Origin: Polynucleobacter necessarius
GTDB taxonomy: Bacteria; Pseudomonadota; Gammaproteobacteria; Burkholderiales; Burkholderiaceae
DNA: 64,000 nt
Assembly: GCF_900095215.1 (NCBI RefSeq)
Contig: NZ_LT606949.1
Coordinates: 1,214,690-1,278,689, forward strand
Reading direction: 5' to 3'
Part shown: piece after piece, positions 50,536-60,285 of the stretch
Numbering within the stretch: position 1 is the stretch's first letter
How the letters are laid out: each line of letters begins with the position of its first letter
The notes under the pieces: model-generated
What the model was told of the DNA's origin: nothing
What the model saw: only the letters and a program-made list of their open reading frames with translations
The model's database searches: none
Program-made: the position numbers and the translations under genes

Positions 50536-51726
50536 TTACTGGCGAACTTGATCCACCAGTAGGCGCACATTATTCGCGCCGACTTTAACCGTCTGCACAG
50601 TGGACATTAAATCCCCCACCTCTGGCTTAGCCATTCCTGTTTTCGAAATACGTACCTCAATACTGACCTCAGACAACCGAGACAAAGGCGCGCTTGGATT
50701 CATTGCCAAAGCATCATTCAAAGTGAAGCTCATTGGAAAATTGGCGGCAGGCACTTTTAAAATAGCGGCCGGCATGCGCTCACCGAGCTTACGAGCAATC
50801 ACCATCACAATGTCATCTCGTTTAATTTTTAATTTCAGCTCAGCAGATAACTCAATCTTGCCACTGATTGCCTTACCTGCCGTAGCAGCAGGGCTTGGAG
50901 CGGTAAGACCGCCTTTAGTGCGCGCCTCAGCAATAGAGCCTTGAATAGCGCGCGCTTCATCTGTATTTGGCGGAAACTGTTGCGCCAATTTCCCCCAAAC
51001 CTGTACAGCTGCTTTGTAGTTTCCAGCGTTATAAGACGCCGTCCCAGAAAGCCAGAGCGCCATCAAATTATTGGGGTCCAGTTTTAAAGCCTGGTTAATT
51101 AACTGCAGAGGCTTTCCAACAAAGCTACCGTTCGCGTTACTTGCCAATACATCCGCATAGTCAGCCAACCGCTGTGGATCGGAATCAATAAAGCTACCTG
51201 CCCGCGCATAAGCTTTGGCAGCATCTTCATTGAGACCCAAAATGCGATAAGAGCGGGCAAGCATAGCCCAGCCTTTCAGGTTGCCTGGATCCTTTTCCAT
51301 TTTGATGGCAAATTCTGCCACCATTTTTTCAACACCTTCTTGGGTAACAGGCGTCTCAGAATTTTTCTGGGCTACACGAACAACGTCACCCAAAGAAAAA
51401 TAGAGGGCCGAAGACAGCAAGGCAATAAAGACACAAAGACCAATGGCAGTTTTCTTCGCGGAACCAGCAACCTCGCGATCATCTTCTTCAACTGTGTCCT
51501 GAAAAAGTCGTTGGCGCATCTCTGCATGCGCGATTGCATAATCAACAGAGGCAATTACGCCGCTCTGATGCTCGGCTTCCAATTTATCGAGCTCCTCGCG
51601 ATAGATGGCAGCGTTCATCTGGCGACGTGAGGTTGCTTTACTCTTGGCCGGCAAAATAAAGGGACGCAAAAGCAATACCAAAACCAACACGAGCAACAGG
51701 AAAGCGGGAATCAAAAAGCTAGTCAC
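50536..51726 (-). CDS. ccmI: cytochrome c biogenesis protein CcmI
   Basis: CcmI (CycH) delivers apocytochrome c to the heme lyase. The 396 residues start with a membrane helix (AFLLLVLVLVLLLRPFILP) and a cytoplasmic coiled segment. A second span (KTAIGLCVFIALLSSALYFS) is followed by a periplasmic TPR region (GWAMLARSYRILGLNEDAAK, then NNLMALWLSGTASYNAGNYK). The last 130 residues form a beta-rich C-terminal domain. It is the final gene of the ccm operon, five bases after ccmH. Intact. Confidence 0.93.
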   Translation of the reverse strand: MTSFLIPAFLLLVLVLVLLLRPFILPAKSKATSRRQMNAAIYREELDKLEAEHQSGVIASVDYAIAHAEMRQRLFQDTVEEDDREVAGSAKKTAIGLCVFIALLSSALYFSLGDVVRVAQKNSETPVTQEGVEKMVAEFAIKMEKDPGNLKGWAMLARSYRILGLNEDAAKAYARAGSFIDSDPQRLADYADVLASNANGSFVGKPLQLINQALKLDPNNLMALWLSGTASYNAGNYKAAVQVWGKLAQQFPPNTDEARAIQGSIAEARTKGGLTAPSPAATAGKAISGKIELSAELKLKIKRDDIVMVIARKLGERMPAAILKVPAANFPMSFTLNDALAMNPSAPLSRLSEVSIEVRISKTGMAKPEVGDLMSTVQTVKVGANNVRLLVDQVRQ

Positions 51727-51731
51727 TCGAT

Positions 51732-52205
51732 TTATCCTTCTTTCCTACCGGTCGCATTCAGCAATGCATCGATTTTCTGATTATCCGCATCCGTCAGGAT
51801 TGCAGTAGGAGCGCTACTATTTCTACGACGTAAATACATCAATAAGCCAGCGATGCCAATCGCCAGAATAGCAAATGGTCCAATCCACAGCAGCCAGGTC
51901 ACTGGCTTAACAGGTGGACGATAAAGCACGAAATCGCCGTAACGCTCAACCATGAAGGAACGGATCCGATCATCACTCTTACCTTCTTTAATCAGAATCC
52001 GAATTTCACGACGCAAATCATTCGCCAAATCAGAGCGTGAGCCTGCCAAAGATTCGTTTTGACATACCAAGCAACGCATTTCTTCTGAAATGCTAATCAG
52101 GCGCTGCTCCGTTACCGGATCATCCACTAGTGGCGCAGCCTCATTAGCAAGGACGCTACCCAGACTGCATACACCAACCGCGGCCAAGACAATTGGCTTC
52201 ATCAT
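51732..52205 (-). CDS. ccmH: cytochrome c-type biogenesis protein CcmH
   Basis: CcmH is a membrane-anchored thioredoxin-like reductant for apocytochrome c. The 157 residues carry a signal peptide (ending VLANEAA) and the redox motif MRCLVCQNESLAGSRSDLA with its CxxC pair. One membrane span (LLWIGPFAILAIGIAGLLMY) and a short cytoplasmic tail follow. Its ATG overlaps the ccmG stop by four bases. Intact. Confidence 0.95.
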   Translation of the reverse strand: MMKPIVLAAVGVCSLGSVLANEAAPLVDDPVTEQRLISISEEMRCLVCQNESLAGSRSDLANDLRREIRILIKEGKSDDRIRSFMVERYGDFVLYRPPVKPVTWLLWIGPFAILAIGIAGLLMYLRRRNSSAPTAILTDADNQKIDALLNATGRKEG

Positions 52206-52729
52206 TTCTTGAGCTCGCTCAACATGGGATAAATCTTTTGGTTCAACAAATCCATTGTTAATGGGCCAATATGCTTAAAGCGAATCACGCCTGTTTTATC
52301 AATGATGTAAGTTTCTGGAACTCCATACACCCCATAATCAATACCAACACGGCCATTTCCATCAAATGCTGAGAGCACATAAGGGTTGCCTTGTTTAGCC
52401 AACATCGCTAAAGCATCCTCACGCTTATCTTTGTAATCCAAACCAATCACTGGCGCCATTTGCGATTTGGCTAGCTCGCCCAAAACAGGATGCTCTTCAC
52501 GACAGGCGACACACCAGGATGCCCACACATTCAGAATCCACACCCGGCCCTTCATCCTAGCTGGTGAAAACGTTTTGCCGGGCTCAGCCAATTGAGAAAT
52601 CTCAAACGCAGGAGCTGCTTTATTGATCAAGGGAGATGGCACTTCGTGAGGATCACGATTCAATCCGATAGCCAAGAAAACAACTAGGCCAAAAAATAAA
52701 ATCAGAGGAATTAAAAATTTTGCCTTCAT
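52202..52729 (-). CDS. ccmG: thiol:disulfide interchange protein CcmG/DsbE
   Basis: A membrane-anchored thioredoxin that keeps apocytochrome c cysteines reduced for heme attachment. The 175 residues have an N-terminal anchor (FLIPLILFFGLVVFLAIGLN), the redox motif WASWCVACREEHP near residue 73, and the GVYGVPETYIID cis-proline segment typical of CcmG. It overlaps ccmF and ccmH by four bases each. Intact. Confidence 0.95.
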   Translation of the reverse strand: MKAKFLIPLILFFGLVVFLAIGLNRDPHEVPSPLINKAAPAFEISQLAEPGKTFSPARMKGRVWILNVWASWCVACREEHPVLGELAKSQMAPVIGLDYKDKREDALAMLAKQGNPYVLSAFDGNGRVGIDYGVYGVPETYIIDKTGVIRFKHIGPLTMDLLNQKIYPMLSELKK

Positions 52730-54645
52730 GCAAGCTTACTCTTCAATTTCAGCCGATAACGCTTATCTGACATAGCCAATACACCGCCCAAAGCCATTAA
52801 TAAGCAACCGCCCCAAATCCAGTCAACGAAAGGCTTGTAGTAAACACGTACTGCCCATGATTGATCACCCAACTCTTCACCAAGCGATACATAAATGTCA
52901 CGTGTCAGCCCAGCATCAATCGCCGCTTCCGTCATTGGCATCGTCGAAGAAAAATAGCTTCTCTTTTCAGGGTAGAGACGAATGGGTATTCCGCCATCTT
53001 TTGACAGCAAGAATGTCCCGCGCATGGCCTGATAGTTTGGGCCGCGTGCCGCATTAACACCCTGCAACTTAATTTGATAACCACCAACCATCACGGTATC
53101 GCCCGCTGACATGCGAACGTCTTTCTCTTCTTGATACGCACCTACCATCGTGACGCCAATGACAAACACGGCAATCCCCAAATGGGCCACCTGCATCCCA
53201 ATAAATGAGCGGGTGGGTTTACCTGCTTTCGCTTGACGCAGGATTTGCATACAGCCCGATGCAATCACCCAAAATGCCAATACGAAACCCATGCCTGCAA
53301 GCCAAGTAAATTGGCCCATGAGCAAAGGAATGGCAATGCCCGCGACCAAGGCAATGAGGCCAGCAATCCACAAACGCTTGATGATGCTGATTAAGTTGCT
53401 TTGCTTCCAGCTTGCCCAAGGACCAATACCCATCAACACCAATAAAGGAACCATGACGGGAACAAATACGCTATTAAAGTAAGGAGACCCAACAGAAATC
53501 TTGCCCAGATGCAAAGCATCAATCAGCAGAGGGTATAAGGTGCCAAGCAAAACAGATCCAGCGGAAACCACCAAGAAAACATTGCCCAACAAAATAAAAG
53601 TTTCTCTTGAGCTTAAGCTAAATTTACCGCCCATTGAACTCTTAGGCGCGCGCCAAGCGTAAAGCAATAAAGAAGAGCCCACTACCAGCGACAAGAAGAT
53701 CAAAATAAAAAGACCGCGCCTCGGATCAGTGGCGAATGCATGCACCGAGGTCAATACTCCGGAGCGAACCAAAAATGTGCCTAGCACAGATAAAGAGAAT
53801 GCGGTGATCGCCAGGAGCACAGTCCAACTCTTAAAGCCGCCGCGCTTGTCAGTAACAGCCAAAGAATGTAGTAATGCCGTGCCGACAAGCCAAGGAATAA
53901 ATGAAGCGTTCTCTACAGGATCCCAGAACCACCAGCCACCCCAACCTAATTCGTAATAAGCCCACCATGAGCCAAGAGCAATACCGAGGGTAAGAAAAAC
54001 CCAAGCAGCGGTAGTCCAAGGACGCGACCAACGCGCCCATGCGGAGTCCAGCCTACCTGACAACAAAGAAGCAATCGCAAAAGCACAGGCAACCGAGAAG
54101 CCAACATAGCCCATGTAGAGCATCGGCGGATGAAATACCAAACCAGGATCTTGCAAAAGTGGATTGAGGGAGCGACCGTCTTGCGCAGCAGGCAATAAAC
54201 GCTCAAATGGATTTGAAGTTGTTAATACCAATAACAACAAGCCGCTAGTGACCAACCCTAGTACGCCAATGACGCGCGCCACCATAAAGTCATCCAACTC
54301 TTGAGAAAGCTGCGCAACCAAAATAGTCCAGGTAGCCAATAAGAAGATCCACAATAAGAGCGAACCTTCATGACCAACCCAAACCGCACCCAATCGATAG
54401 ATCACCGGCAACTGGGAATTGGAATGCTCGGCAACATAGAGCACAGAGAAATCATTAACGTAAAAACTCCAAGCCAATATTCCGAAAGCGATTGCTAATA
54501 ATAGGAATACTGTTTGCGCAGCCGGTCTTGCTAAAACCAACCAATCGCGGCGACCATAGTGCGCACCGAGTAGAGGCAACGCCCCTTGAATCAGAGCAAT
54601 GCAAAGCGCTAGAACTAATGCGTAATGCCCAAACTCAGGAATCAT
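52726..54645 (-). CDS. ccmF: heme lyase subunit CcmF
   Basis: The large membrane component of the cytochrome c heme lyase. The 639 residues have about 15 hydrophobic segments. The WWD signature is [18 protein letters not shown] near residue 230, with heme-binding histidines in the flanking segments (for example [15 protein letters not shown]). A periplasmic domain with [15 protein letters not shown] lies near the C-terminus. Length and layout are normal; coupled by four-base overlaps to ccmE and ccmG. Confidence 0.97.
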   Translation of the reverse strand: MIPEFGHYALVLALCIALIQGALPLLGAHYGRRDWLVLARPAAQTVFLLLAIAFGILAWSFYVNDFSVLYVAEHSNSQLPVIYRLGAVWVGHEGSLLLWIFLLATWTILVAQLSQELDDFMVARVIGVLGLVTSGLLLLVLTTSNPFERLLPAAQDGRSLNPLLQDPGLVFHPPMLYMGYVGFSVACAFAIASLLSGRLDSAWARWSRPWTTAAWVFLTLGIALGSWWAYYELGWGGWWFWDPVENASFIPWLVGTALLHSLAVTDKRGGFKSWTVLLAITAFSLSVLGTFLVRSGVLTSVHAFATDPRRGLFILIFLSLVVGSSLLLYAWRAPKSSMGGKFSLSSRETFILLGNVFLVVSAGSVLLGTLYPLLIDALHLGKISVGSPYFNSVFVPVMVPLLVLMGIGPWASWKQSNLISIIKRLWIAGLIALVAGIAIPLLMGQFTWLAGMGFVLAFWVIASGCMQILRQAKAGKPTRSFIGMQVAHLGIAVFVIGVTMVGAYQEEKDVRMSAGDTVMVGGYQIKLQGVNAARGPNYQAMRGTFLLSKDGGIPIRLYPEKRSYFSSTMPMTEAAIDAGLTRDIYVSLGEELGDQSWAVRVYYKPFVDWIWGGCLLMALGGVLAMSDKRYRLKLKSKLA

Positions 54646-55076
54646 TTAGCACTTCCATTTTTTTGCGCTTGATCTAAGGCGTATTTAGCCTCAGGAGGCA
54701 TATAATTTTCATCATGCTTTGCCAGAACCTCGCTAGCAATAAATGCCCCACTGGCATTCATACGACCTTGGATTACGGCGCCCTTACCCTCTTTGAATAA
54801 ATCGGGAAGAATGCCGGTGTAAGCGACTGGAATATCTTTAGCCATATCGGTAATCACAAAGTGCACTGTTAAGCCATCACGCTTTAATGAACCATCTTTC
54901 ACCATGCCGCCAATTCGAAAAGCCCGACCCTGAGGTGCTTTTCCGGCTGCCACTTCACTTGGGGTGACATACAAAGCGATATTGCTATTCATAGCATTCA
55001 AGATCAGCATCGCAGCAACCCCTATTACCAGGAGTGCGGCAACAATAATTAACGCGCGTTTATATCTAGGCTTCAC
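54642..55076 (-). CDS. ccmE: cytochrome c maturation heme chaperone CcmE
   Basis: CcmE carries heme covalently on a histidine in the periplasm. The 144 residues have an N-terminal anchor ([19 protein letters not shown]), an OB-fold domain with [20 protein letters not shown], and the heme-binding signature [12 protein letters not shown] near residue 124. That histidine and the following tyrosine are both present. Intact, overlapping ccmD and ccmF. Confidence 0.96.
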   Translation of the reverse strand: MKPRYKRALIIVAALLVIGVAAMLILNAMNSNIALYVTPSEVAAGKAPQGRAFRIGGMVKDGSLKRDGLTVHFVITDMAKDIPVAYTGILPDLFKEGKGAVIQGRMNASGAFIASEVLAKHDENYMPPEAKYALDQAQKNGSAK

Positions 55077-55261
55077 TTACCAATCTCTTTATCAAACTGC
55101 TCTGCTAATTGTTCTTGCTTTAACTGGCGCACGATCGCTCTAAAGCGAGCGCGTACAAATAAAGGCTCCAATACCAAAACCAGTGTGCAAACACCAAAAC
55201 TGCACCAAACATAAAGCGCGTAACCGCCCATAGCAAAAAACTCAGCTGGACTATTCCACAT
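55073..55261 (-). CDS. ccmD: heme exporter protein CcmD
   Basis: A 62-residue single-span protein that helps release holo-CcmE from CcmABC. It starts [20 protein letters not shown], runs through one membrane helix and ends in a basic/acidic helix with [16 protein letters not shown]. It is recognised mainly by size, the conserved [12 protein letters not shown] and position between ccmC and ccmE. Confidence 0.9.
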   Translation of the reverse strand: MWNSPAEFFAMGGYALYVWCSFGVCTLVLVLEPLFVRARFRAIVRQLKQEQLAEQFDKEIGK

Positions 55262-56031
55262 CAGCTTCTCACCTCAATGAATTGTCTCACCCAATCAGCA
55301 TGAGCTTCACGCTCCAAAATGATTGTCCTTACACGCATTAAGGCAACCGCAATGGTGTACATCCAAAGGCATAATGCCATCAATAGCATTCCCCAAAGCA
55401 TGGCTTGAGCCATCGCTGGCGCCTTAGTGAGAGAAACCGATGCGCCTTGATGCAAGGTATTCCACCACTTCACTGAAAAATAAATAATTGGCACGTTAAC
55501 TACGCCGACTAATGCCAAGATAGCGCTAGCCTTATCAGCACGACGAGGATCGTCGATAGACGACTGTAGCGCAATAAAGCCTAAATACAAAAATAAAAGG
55601 ATTAACTCTGAAGTGAGGCGCGCATCCCAAACCCACCAAGCACCCCACATCGGCTTGCCCCAAAAGGCACCAGTCCATAAAGATAAAAATGCCATCCACG
55701 CGCCTATGGGTGCCAGCGCTTTCGCCATCATGGCGGATAAACGGGTATTAAAAATGAGCCCGAGCCCTGCCCATGCAGCCATCACCAAATAAATGAACAG
55801 CGACATCCACGAAGCAGGTACGTGAATAAAAATAATACGGTAGCCCTGTCCTTGCACTGCATCGACTGGCGCCCCAAAGAAACTCACCCACAAACCAGCA
55901 GCGCCAAACAAGAAGGTCAAAACCCAAAATAAAGGAATGAGCTTGCCCGCCACCGGATAAAAGGTGTTTGGGCTAGATAACTTAAACCAGTTAATCAAGC
56001 GGTGGTTAGAAAAAGAATTGATCTGACTCAT
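55261..56031 (-). CDS. ccmC: heme exporter/transfer protein CcmC
   Basis: A six-span WWD-family protein that loads heme on CcmE. The 256 residues contain the tryptophan-rich motif WGAWWVWDARLTSELILLF near residue 138, with heme-binding histidines on the flanking loops (IIFIHVPASWMSLF and WNTLHQGASVSLT). The start overlaps the ccmB stop by four bases and its own stop overlaps ccmD by one. Intact. Confidence 0.96.
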   Translation of the reverse strand: MSQINSFSNHRLINWFKLSSPNTFYPVAGKLIPLFWVLTFLFGAAGLWVSFFGAPVDAVQGQGYRIIFIHVPASWMSLFIYLVMAAWAGLGLIFNTRLSAMMAKALAPIGAWMAFLSLWTGAFWGKPMWGAWWVWDARLTSELILLFLYLGFIALQSSIDDPRRADKASAILALVGVVNVPIIYFSVKWWNTLHQGASVSLTKAPAMAQAMLWGMLLMALCLWMYTIAVALMRVRTIILEREAHADWVRQFIEVRS

Positions 56032-56693
56032 TCAATCGCAATCTTGACAGCGGCACTACTTACCCAAGGAACAAATGCTAAAGCCAAAATCAATAATGCA
56101 CCTAGCAAGGAAAAATGACCTGAAGCATCTAAACCCACACTATTCGCATAAACAGCACCAGCGCCAAAAATAAGTACAGGAATAAACAGAGGAAGTATTA
56201 ACAAACTGAGCAACACACTTCCACCACTGACCCCCAAGGTCAATGCCGCGCCAATCGAACCTAGCAAGGATAGCACTGGCGTACCCAATAACAGGGTACC
56301 CATCAGCACATACAAAGAGCTGACATCCAGATCAAACTGAATACCGATAATCGGAGCTAAGAGTACGAGTGGTAAGTCGCACACCATCCAATGGGCAATG
56401 ATTTTTCCAGTCACCAGCAACACTAGGGACTGAGGGGATAAAACAAGCTGCTCCAATGTGCCGTCTTGATAGTCTGCCGCAAACATCCGATGCAAACCCA
56501 ATAAGGTAGATAACAGAGCGGCAACCCAAAGAACGCCTGGCGCCATTTTTCGGAATAAAGCGGGATCAGCACCTATTCCCAAAGGAAACAAGCTGGTGAC
56601 CACCACAAAAAAGAATAAAGCGGTAAGCACCTCGCTCTTACGGCGCATTACCAGCAACAAATCGCGACGAATAATTGCTAGCAAGGCCTTCAT
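56028..56693 (-). CDS. ccmB: heme exporter protein CcmB
   Basis: The membrane subunit of the CcmAB ABC transporter that powers release of holo-CcmE. The 221 residues begin LLAIIRRDLLLVMRRKSEVL and show six hydrophobic segments, including a glycine-rich one, LTLGVSGGSVLLSLLILPLF. QDGTLEQLVLSPQSL is typical of CcmB. Overlaps ccmA and ccmC by four bases. Intact. Confidence 0.95.
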   Translation of the reverse strand: MKALLAIIRRDLLLVMRRKSEVLTALFFFVVVTSLFPLGIGADPALFRKMAPGVLWVAALLSTLLGLHRMFAADYQDGTLEQLVLSPQSLVLLVTGKIIAHWMVCDLPLVLLAPIIGIQFDLDVSSLYVLMGTLLLGTPVLSLLGSIGAALTLGVSGGSVLLSLLILPLFIPVLIFGAGAVYANSVGLDASGHFSLLGALLILALAFVPWVSSAAVKIAIE

Positions 56694-57337
56694 AGATCGA
56701 GCGTCCTCACCTGTGGAAGGCTGACTTCTTGATGGCTAGTTAAGATCACCAAACCACCTTGCTCGATATGTTCTACTATTAACCCTTGCAATGCCTGCAC
56801 CGCATGGATATCCAGCGCATTGCATGGCTCATCCAAAATCCATAACTTTGCTTGACGCGTCAGCATGCGGGCCATCAAAACGCGACGCTTTTGTCCGGCC
56901 GATAAACAACTCACCGGCAGGTGCTCACGCGCGCGCAATCCAAAACGCCAGAGAGCAGCTAGGGCCTTCTCATCTGACAACTCAATACCATCCAGCGCCG
57001 CATAAAACTGAATATTTTCTAGCGCAGTGAGATCTTCTTTTAGGGCATCGCGATGCCCTAAAAACAAAAGCTCACGATGATAGTTAGAGACGTCTTTTGC
57101 AATAGCTTGGCCATTCCACAAAATCATCCCAGCCTCTGGTGTGGACAACCCTGTCAGCAACCTTAAGAGGCTAGTTTTCCCAACGCCATTCTCACCACGC
57201 ACATGCAAACATTCCCCACTTGAAATCGTTAAATCGAGATCCTGGAATAGGTGTCTTGCACCCCGAATACAGCAAAGCGTACGAGCTTCAAGCCTGAAAT
57301 GCGGATTGTTTGAAGGGGAATAAGTGTCAACTGTCAT
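56690..57337 (-). CDS. ccmA: heme exporter ATP-binding protein CcmA
   Basis: The ATPase of the CcmAB complex. The 215 residues contain Walker A GENGVGKTSLLRLL near residue 50, the ABC signature CLSAGQKRRVLMARML, Walker B KLWILDEPCNALD and a switch histidine in VILTSHQEV. It is the first gene of the nine-gene operon, so its promoter lies in 57338-57532. That stretch is AT-rich, and I see no confident -35/-10 pair in it. Confidence 0.96.
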   Translation of the reverse strand: MTVDTYSPSNNPHFRLEARTLCCIRGARHLFQDLDLTISSGECLHVRGENGVGKTSLLRLLTGLSTPEAGMILWNGQAIAKDVSNYHRELLFLGHRDALKEDLTALENIQFYAALDGIELSDEKALAALWRFGLRAREHLPVSCLSAGQKRRVLMARMLTRQAKLWILDEPCNALDIHAVQALQGLIVEHIEQGGLVILTSHQEVSLPQVRTLDL

Positions 57338-57532
57338 GAGAGCTAGTGGCTTAAATAACCACCCCTGGCATTGTCCAAGAGCCCTAGAGGACTGTCAAAC
57401 GCGCTAAAGTGGAATTGATGGAAATAATCCCTTTTAATTCATATACTTATGTAATTATAAACCCAGGAGAACGACAAAGAAACAATCACCCGAAGGTGGT
57501 TTTTTTGGACTACATCAAGCCTAAAGAAGGAT

Positions 57533-58105
57533 TTAGTCTTGTTTAGACGCCTCAATAGCGATCAAAATCGTGACATCGTCACCTACGTGCGGAGCATATT
57601 TACCCATATTGAATTCTGTACGCTTCATTTTGGTTTCAGCATTAGCGCCACAATACTCCGCTCCAGTCATTGGATGTTTTTTGCACTCAAAGTGAGTAAT
57701 TTTTAAAGTAACAGGCTTGCTCACACCTTTCAATGTCAATACGCCTTTTAAGGCAACTGGCTTCTCACCTTTAAAAATCATATCGTTTGATTGAAAGCTA
57801 GCAGTCGGACATTGGGTGGTCGACAAAAAGTCTTCGCTCTGAATATGGCTATTAAATACTGTGGATCCTGTATCGACAGACTTGGTATCAATCGTGATAT
57901 CAGCGCTTCCTTTTTTAGCCGCTTGGTCAATAGTCACTGTACCTGCGACAGTATTAAAACGACTAGTTTGATTTGAAAAACCTAAGTGGTTGTATTCAAA
58001 CTGTGCGAAGGTGTGATTTGCATCAGCAGTGTAAGTTGTTGTCGCAGCAAAAGCCGAGCTAAGACCAACAGCTGCAAATAAAGCGATCAGTAATTTTGAT
58101 GCCAT
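57533..58105 (-). CDS. YceI family periplasmic lipocalin-like protein (first copy)
   Basis: A 190-residue secreted protein. The signal peptide ends VGLSSAFA. The YceI fold is shown by NHTFAQFEYNHLGFSNQTSR near residue 30 and by FNSHIQSEDFLSTTQCPTAS. Conserved C-terminal text includes FECKKHPMTGAEYCGANAET. YceI proteins bind polyisoprenoids such as ubiquinone in their barrel. Two extra cysteines near residue 150 could form a disulfide. It is the last gene of a five-gene unit and follows its paralogue by 46 bases. Intact. Confidence 0.88.
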   Translation of the reverse strand: MASKLLIALFAAVGLSSAFAATTTYTADANHTFAQFEYNHLGFSNQTSRFNTVAGTVTIDQAAKKGSADITIDTKSVDTGSTVFNSHIQSEDFLSTTQCPTASFQSNDMIFKGEKPVALKGVLTLKGVSKPVTLKITHFECKKHPMTGAEYCGANAETKMKRTEFNMGKYAPHVGDDVTILIAIEASKQD

Positions 58106-58151
58106 GTAATTCTCCTACTTAGAAATTGAAGAAATAAATTCAGTTGTAAAA

Positions 58152-58739
58152 CTATTTTTGATTTAAGACTAAGCGCACATTCACGGGGACTTCATTAGCA
58201 ACTGCAGAGGTGTCAGCCCAATTACCAGCACCCAAACCAAAATCCAATCTCAGCACCTGAAAGTTGGCGTCAAACACCATTTGCTTACCGTGTGGCTGAT
58301 ATTTCACGGCAATCAATAGCGAAACAGTTTTGCCCTTAATGGTTAATGTCCCGCGGATATCCAAGCTATTAGAGCCTGTTACCTTGACCGAATCAGTCGC
58401 ATAGCTAGCAGTAGGAAACAGCTTTGTACTAAACCAATCCTTTCCTTTTGCCTCTTCTTGCAGCTCATCGCCACCCGCATTAAAGCTGGCAATATCAATG
58501 ACGAGATTAGCTTTGGCTTTTTCAGGTTCATCTGGATTAAATGAAATCTTCCCAGAAAACTTTCCAAAACCCCCGGATATCTTGGAGCCCATCAACTTAC
58601 TGGTAAAAGTAATTTGGCTTTTTGCAGAATCGATCGATGAATACTCCATCGCATACGAAGAACTTGCCACTCCAAAAATCACAATCATCAAAAATGCTTT
58701 AAGCGCTGATGAAACTCGTAAGTAAAAATTACTTTTCAT
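58152..58739 (-). CDS. YceI family periplasmic lipocalin-like protein (second copy)
   Basis: A 195-residue secreted YceI paralogue. The signal peptide is FLMIVIFGVASSSYA. The mature protein starts MEYSSIDSAKSQITFTSKLM, and carries DWFSTKLFPTASYATDSVKV and the closing GAGNWADTSAVANEVPVNVR. Its start overlaps the cytochrome b561 stop by 11 bases, a strong sign of translational coupling. Pairing with cytochrome b561 is common in proteobacteria and points to quinone-linked redox work. Confidence 0.88.
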   Translation of the reverse strand: MKSNFYLRVSSALKAFLMIVIFGVASSSYAMEYSSIDSAKSQITFTSKLMGSKISGGFGKFSGKISFNPDEPEKAKANLVIDIASFNAGGDELQEEAKGKDWFSTKLFPTASYATDSVKVTGSNSLDIRGTLTIKGKTVSLLIAVKYQPHGKQMVFDANFQVLRLDFGLGAGNWADTSAVANEVPVNVRLVLNQK

Positions 58740-59277
58740 TTTTAGATCCTCCGAAAGTCATGCGACTCAATAGACCATCCTTATCGATGAATTGATGCTT
58801 TAGCGCTGCCAAAATATGGAGTTCAACTAAAGCCATTAATCCATTCGCCAGAAACTCATGGACCTCTTTTAACTGATGGCCCAAGGCTTTATCTTTACCC
58901 ACCAAGTCTGGCAGCTCAAATAAACCAAAATAGTTCACCGTATACCCTTTAGCAGAGCTCATGAGCCAGCCCACTACCGGCATTACCGCCATCAATAGAT
59001 ACATGGCAATATGGGTGAGTTGCATGATGCGCTCTTGCCATACTGGCATCGCTAGATTCAAAGCGGGCGCGGGATGAGTGGCTCGCCATAGCAGGCGCAG
59101 GACTACCAAAAAGAATATGGTGACGCCAAACCATTTGTGCCAGCTTAAACCTGTAATTCTGGTGGGACTCAAAGGCATATCATCTACAGCAATTGCGATC
59201 GACCAGGTTACAAAGATCAAAAGCGCCATCACCCAATGCAGAAGAATGGCGACAGAGGTGTATCTTGCTTTATTCAT
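58729..59277 (-). CDS. cytochrome b561, CybB (superoxide oxidase) type
   Basis: A 182-residue four-span diheme b cytochrome. Histidines sit in AILLHWVMALLIFVTW, GLSWHKWFGVTIFFLVVLR and two later spans (MQLTHIAMYLLMAVMP and LVELHILAALKHQFID). Escherichia coli CybB oxidises superoxide to oxygen and passes the electron to ubiquinone; the same role here is inference. The gene starts one base into the stop of the flavodoxin-like gene. Intact. Confidence 0.9.
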   Translation of the reverse strand: MNKARYTSVAILLHWVMALLIFVTWSIAIAVDDMPLSPTRITGLSWHKWFGVTIFFLVVLRLLWRATHPAPALNLAMPVWQERIMQLTHIAMYLLMAVMPVVGWLMSSAKGYTVNYFGLFELPDLVGKDKALGHQLKEVHEFLANGLMALVELHILAALKHQFIDKDGLLSRMTFGGSKNEK

Positions 59278-59831
59278 TAGCCACGCAACTGCTTTGGGAT
59301 TTTTGCGATACGCTCACCATAAAGTCGAGCAGTTTCTAAATCGCCCGCACTCACTTCATCAGCACTTGCATCAGACGGGGTTTGCATCATTGCGCCAGAG
59401 AATGAACCAACATAGTTCACATGATTACGTTGAGCGGCCTTAGAGTTTGAAGGCATCAATCCAGTACCTACCCACAAACCTGAATGATGCATAGCCAAGG
59501 TGAAGAAATAATGCAAAGTGGAATGTTTATCACCATTCATGGTGTCGGAGTTGGTAAAATCGCCGAAGACTTTGTCTTTCCATCGCCGAGAGAACCACTG
59601 TTTAGAGCTAGCATCAGCAAACTTCTTAAACTGCCAACTTACAGTGCCCATATAGGTTGGAGAGCCAAACACAATCGCATCAGACTCATTTAATGTAGCC
59701 CACTGCGCATCGGAAATATTACCTTCAGCATCAATCGCTACCAAGGTGCCATTTGCGCCCTTGGCAATTGCCTCAGCCTGCTTAACGGTATGGCCATCAC
59801 CACTATGAAATACCACAGCTACTTTAGTCAT
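59277..59831 (-). CDS. flavodoxin family protein (NAD(P)H:quinone oxidoreductase, WrbA-like)
   Basis: A 184-residue flavoprotein, started at ATG 59829-59831 because AGGAG lies six bases upstream. The FMN phosphate loop is VVFHSGDGHTVKQAEAIA near residues 7-24, then AIVFGSPTYMGTVSWQFKKF, and the TGLMPSNSKA loop follows. It is close to WrbA-like quinone reductases, which reduce quinones by two electrons and avoid semiquinone radicals. It is preceded by marR with a 27-base gap, so both are probably expressed together. Confidence 0.87.
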   Translation of the reverse strand: MTKVAVVFHSGDGHTVKQAEAIAKGANGTLVAIDAEGNISDAQWATLNESDAIVFGSPTYMGTVSWQFKKFADASSKQWFSRRWKDKVFGDFTNSDTMNGDKHSTLHYFFTLAMHHSGLWVGTGLMPSNSKAAQRNHVNYVGSFSGAMMQTPSDASADEVSAGDLETARLYGERIAKIPKQLRG

Positions 59832-59858
59832 CATCTTCTCCTGTTGTATCAACTTTAA

Positions 59859-60272
59859 TTAAAAGATGTCTCGTAACAATTTGAGAGACTTGTCAAGTTG
59901 CTTCAATTCATCTGGTGCTAATTTTTTGAAAGCCTCATTCAAATACTGCAAATGCTCTGGAAATACTTTTTCAAAAAGTGTTTGACCTGATGGGGTCAAT
60001 CCAATTAATTGACTACGCGCATCCTCGGTGTTAACTTGACGATGTATCAAACCTTTCGCCTCTAATCGCTCCAATACGCCAGTCAATGTTCCTTTGGTAA
60101 CCAATGTCTTTTCTCCCAGTTGCTTGCAACTCATCGGCAATTGATTTCCCAAGGTTGCAATCACCTCAAACTGAGTCATCGTCAACCCCAACGATTTGAT
60201 ATGAGGCGCTGAATAGCGATCAAACGCTTGATAGGAAGAAACCAGGTTTCTTAGGACTGGTAAGAAGTTCAT
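59859..60272 (-). CDS. MarR family transcriptional regulator
   Basis: A 137-residue winged-helix regulator. The DNA-binding region is MSCKQLGEKTLVTKGTLTGV, followed by LERLEAKGLIHRQVNTEDAR and its conserved D-x-R wing. The flanking helices build the dimer interface. As the first gene of the five-gene redox unit it probably represses that unit and itself, responding to quinones or phenolics. A pair of AGTACTAAT sites lies 14-43 bases upstream of the start. Confidence 0.9.
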   Translation of the reverse strand: MNFLPVLRNLVSSYQAFDRYSAPHIKSLGLTMTQFEVIATLGNQLPMSCKQLGEKTLVTKGTLTGVLERLEAKGLIHRQVNTEDARSQLIGLTPSGQTLFEKVFPEHLQYLNEAFKKLAPDELKQLDKSLKLLRDIF

Positions 60273-60285
60273 TTGCGTTATATAA

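Noticed and set aside
57484..57507. Terminator-like hairpin (TCACC-CGAA-GGTGG followed by T-run)
   Set aside because: The stem is only about five base pairs and the T-run is on the plus strand, whereas all nearby genes are on the minus strand. It may be a relic but cannot be tied to a transcript.
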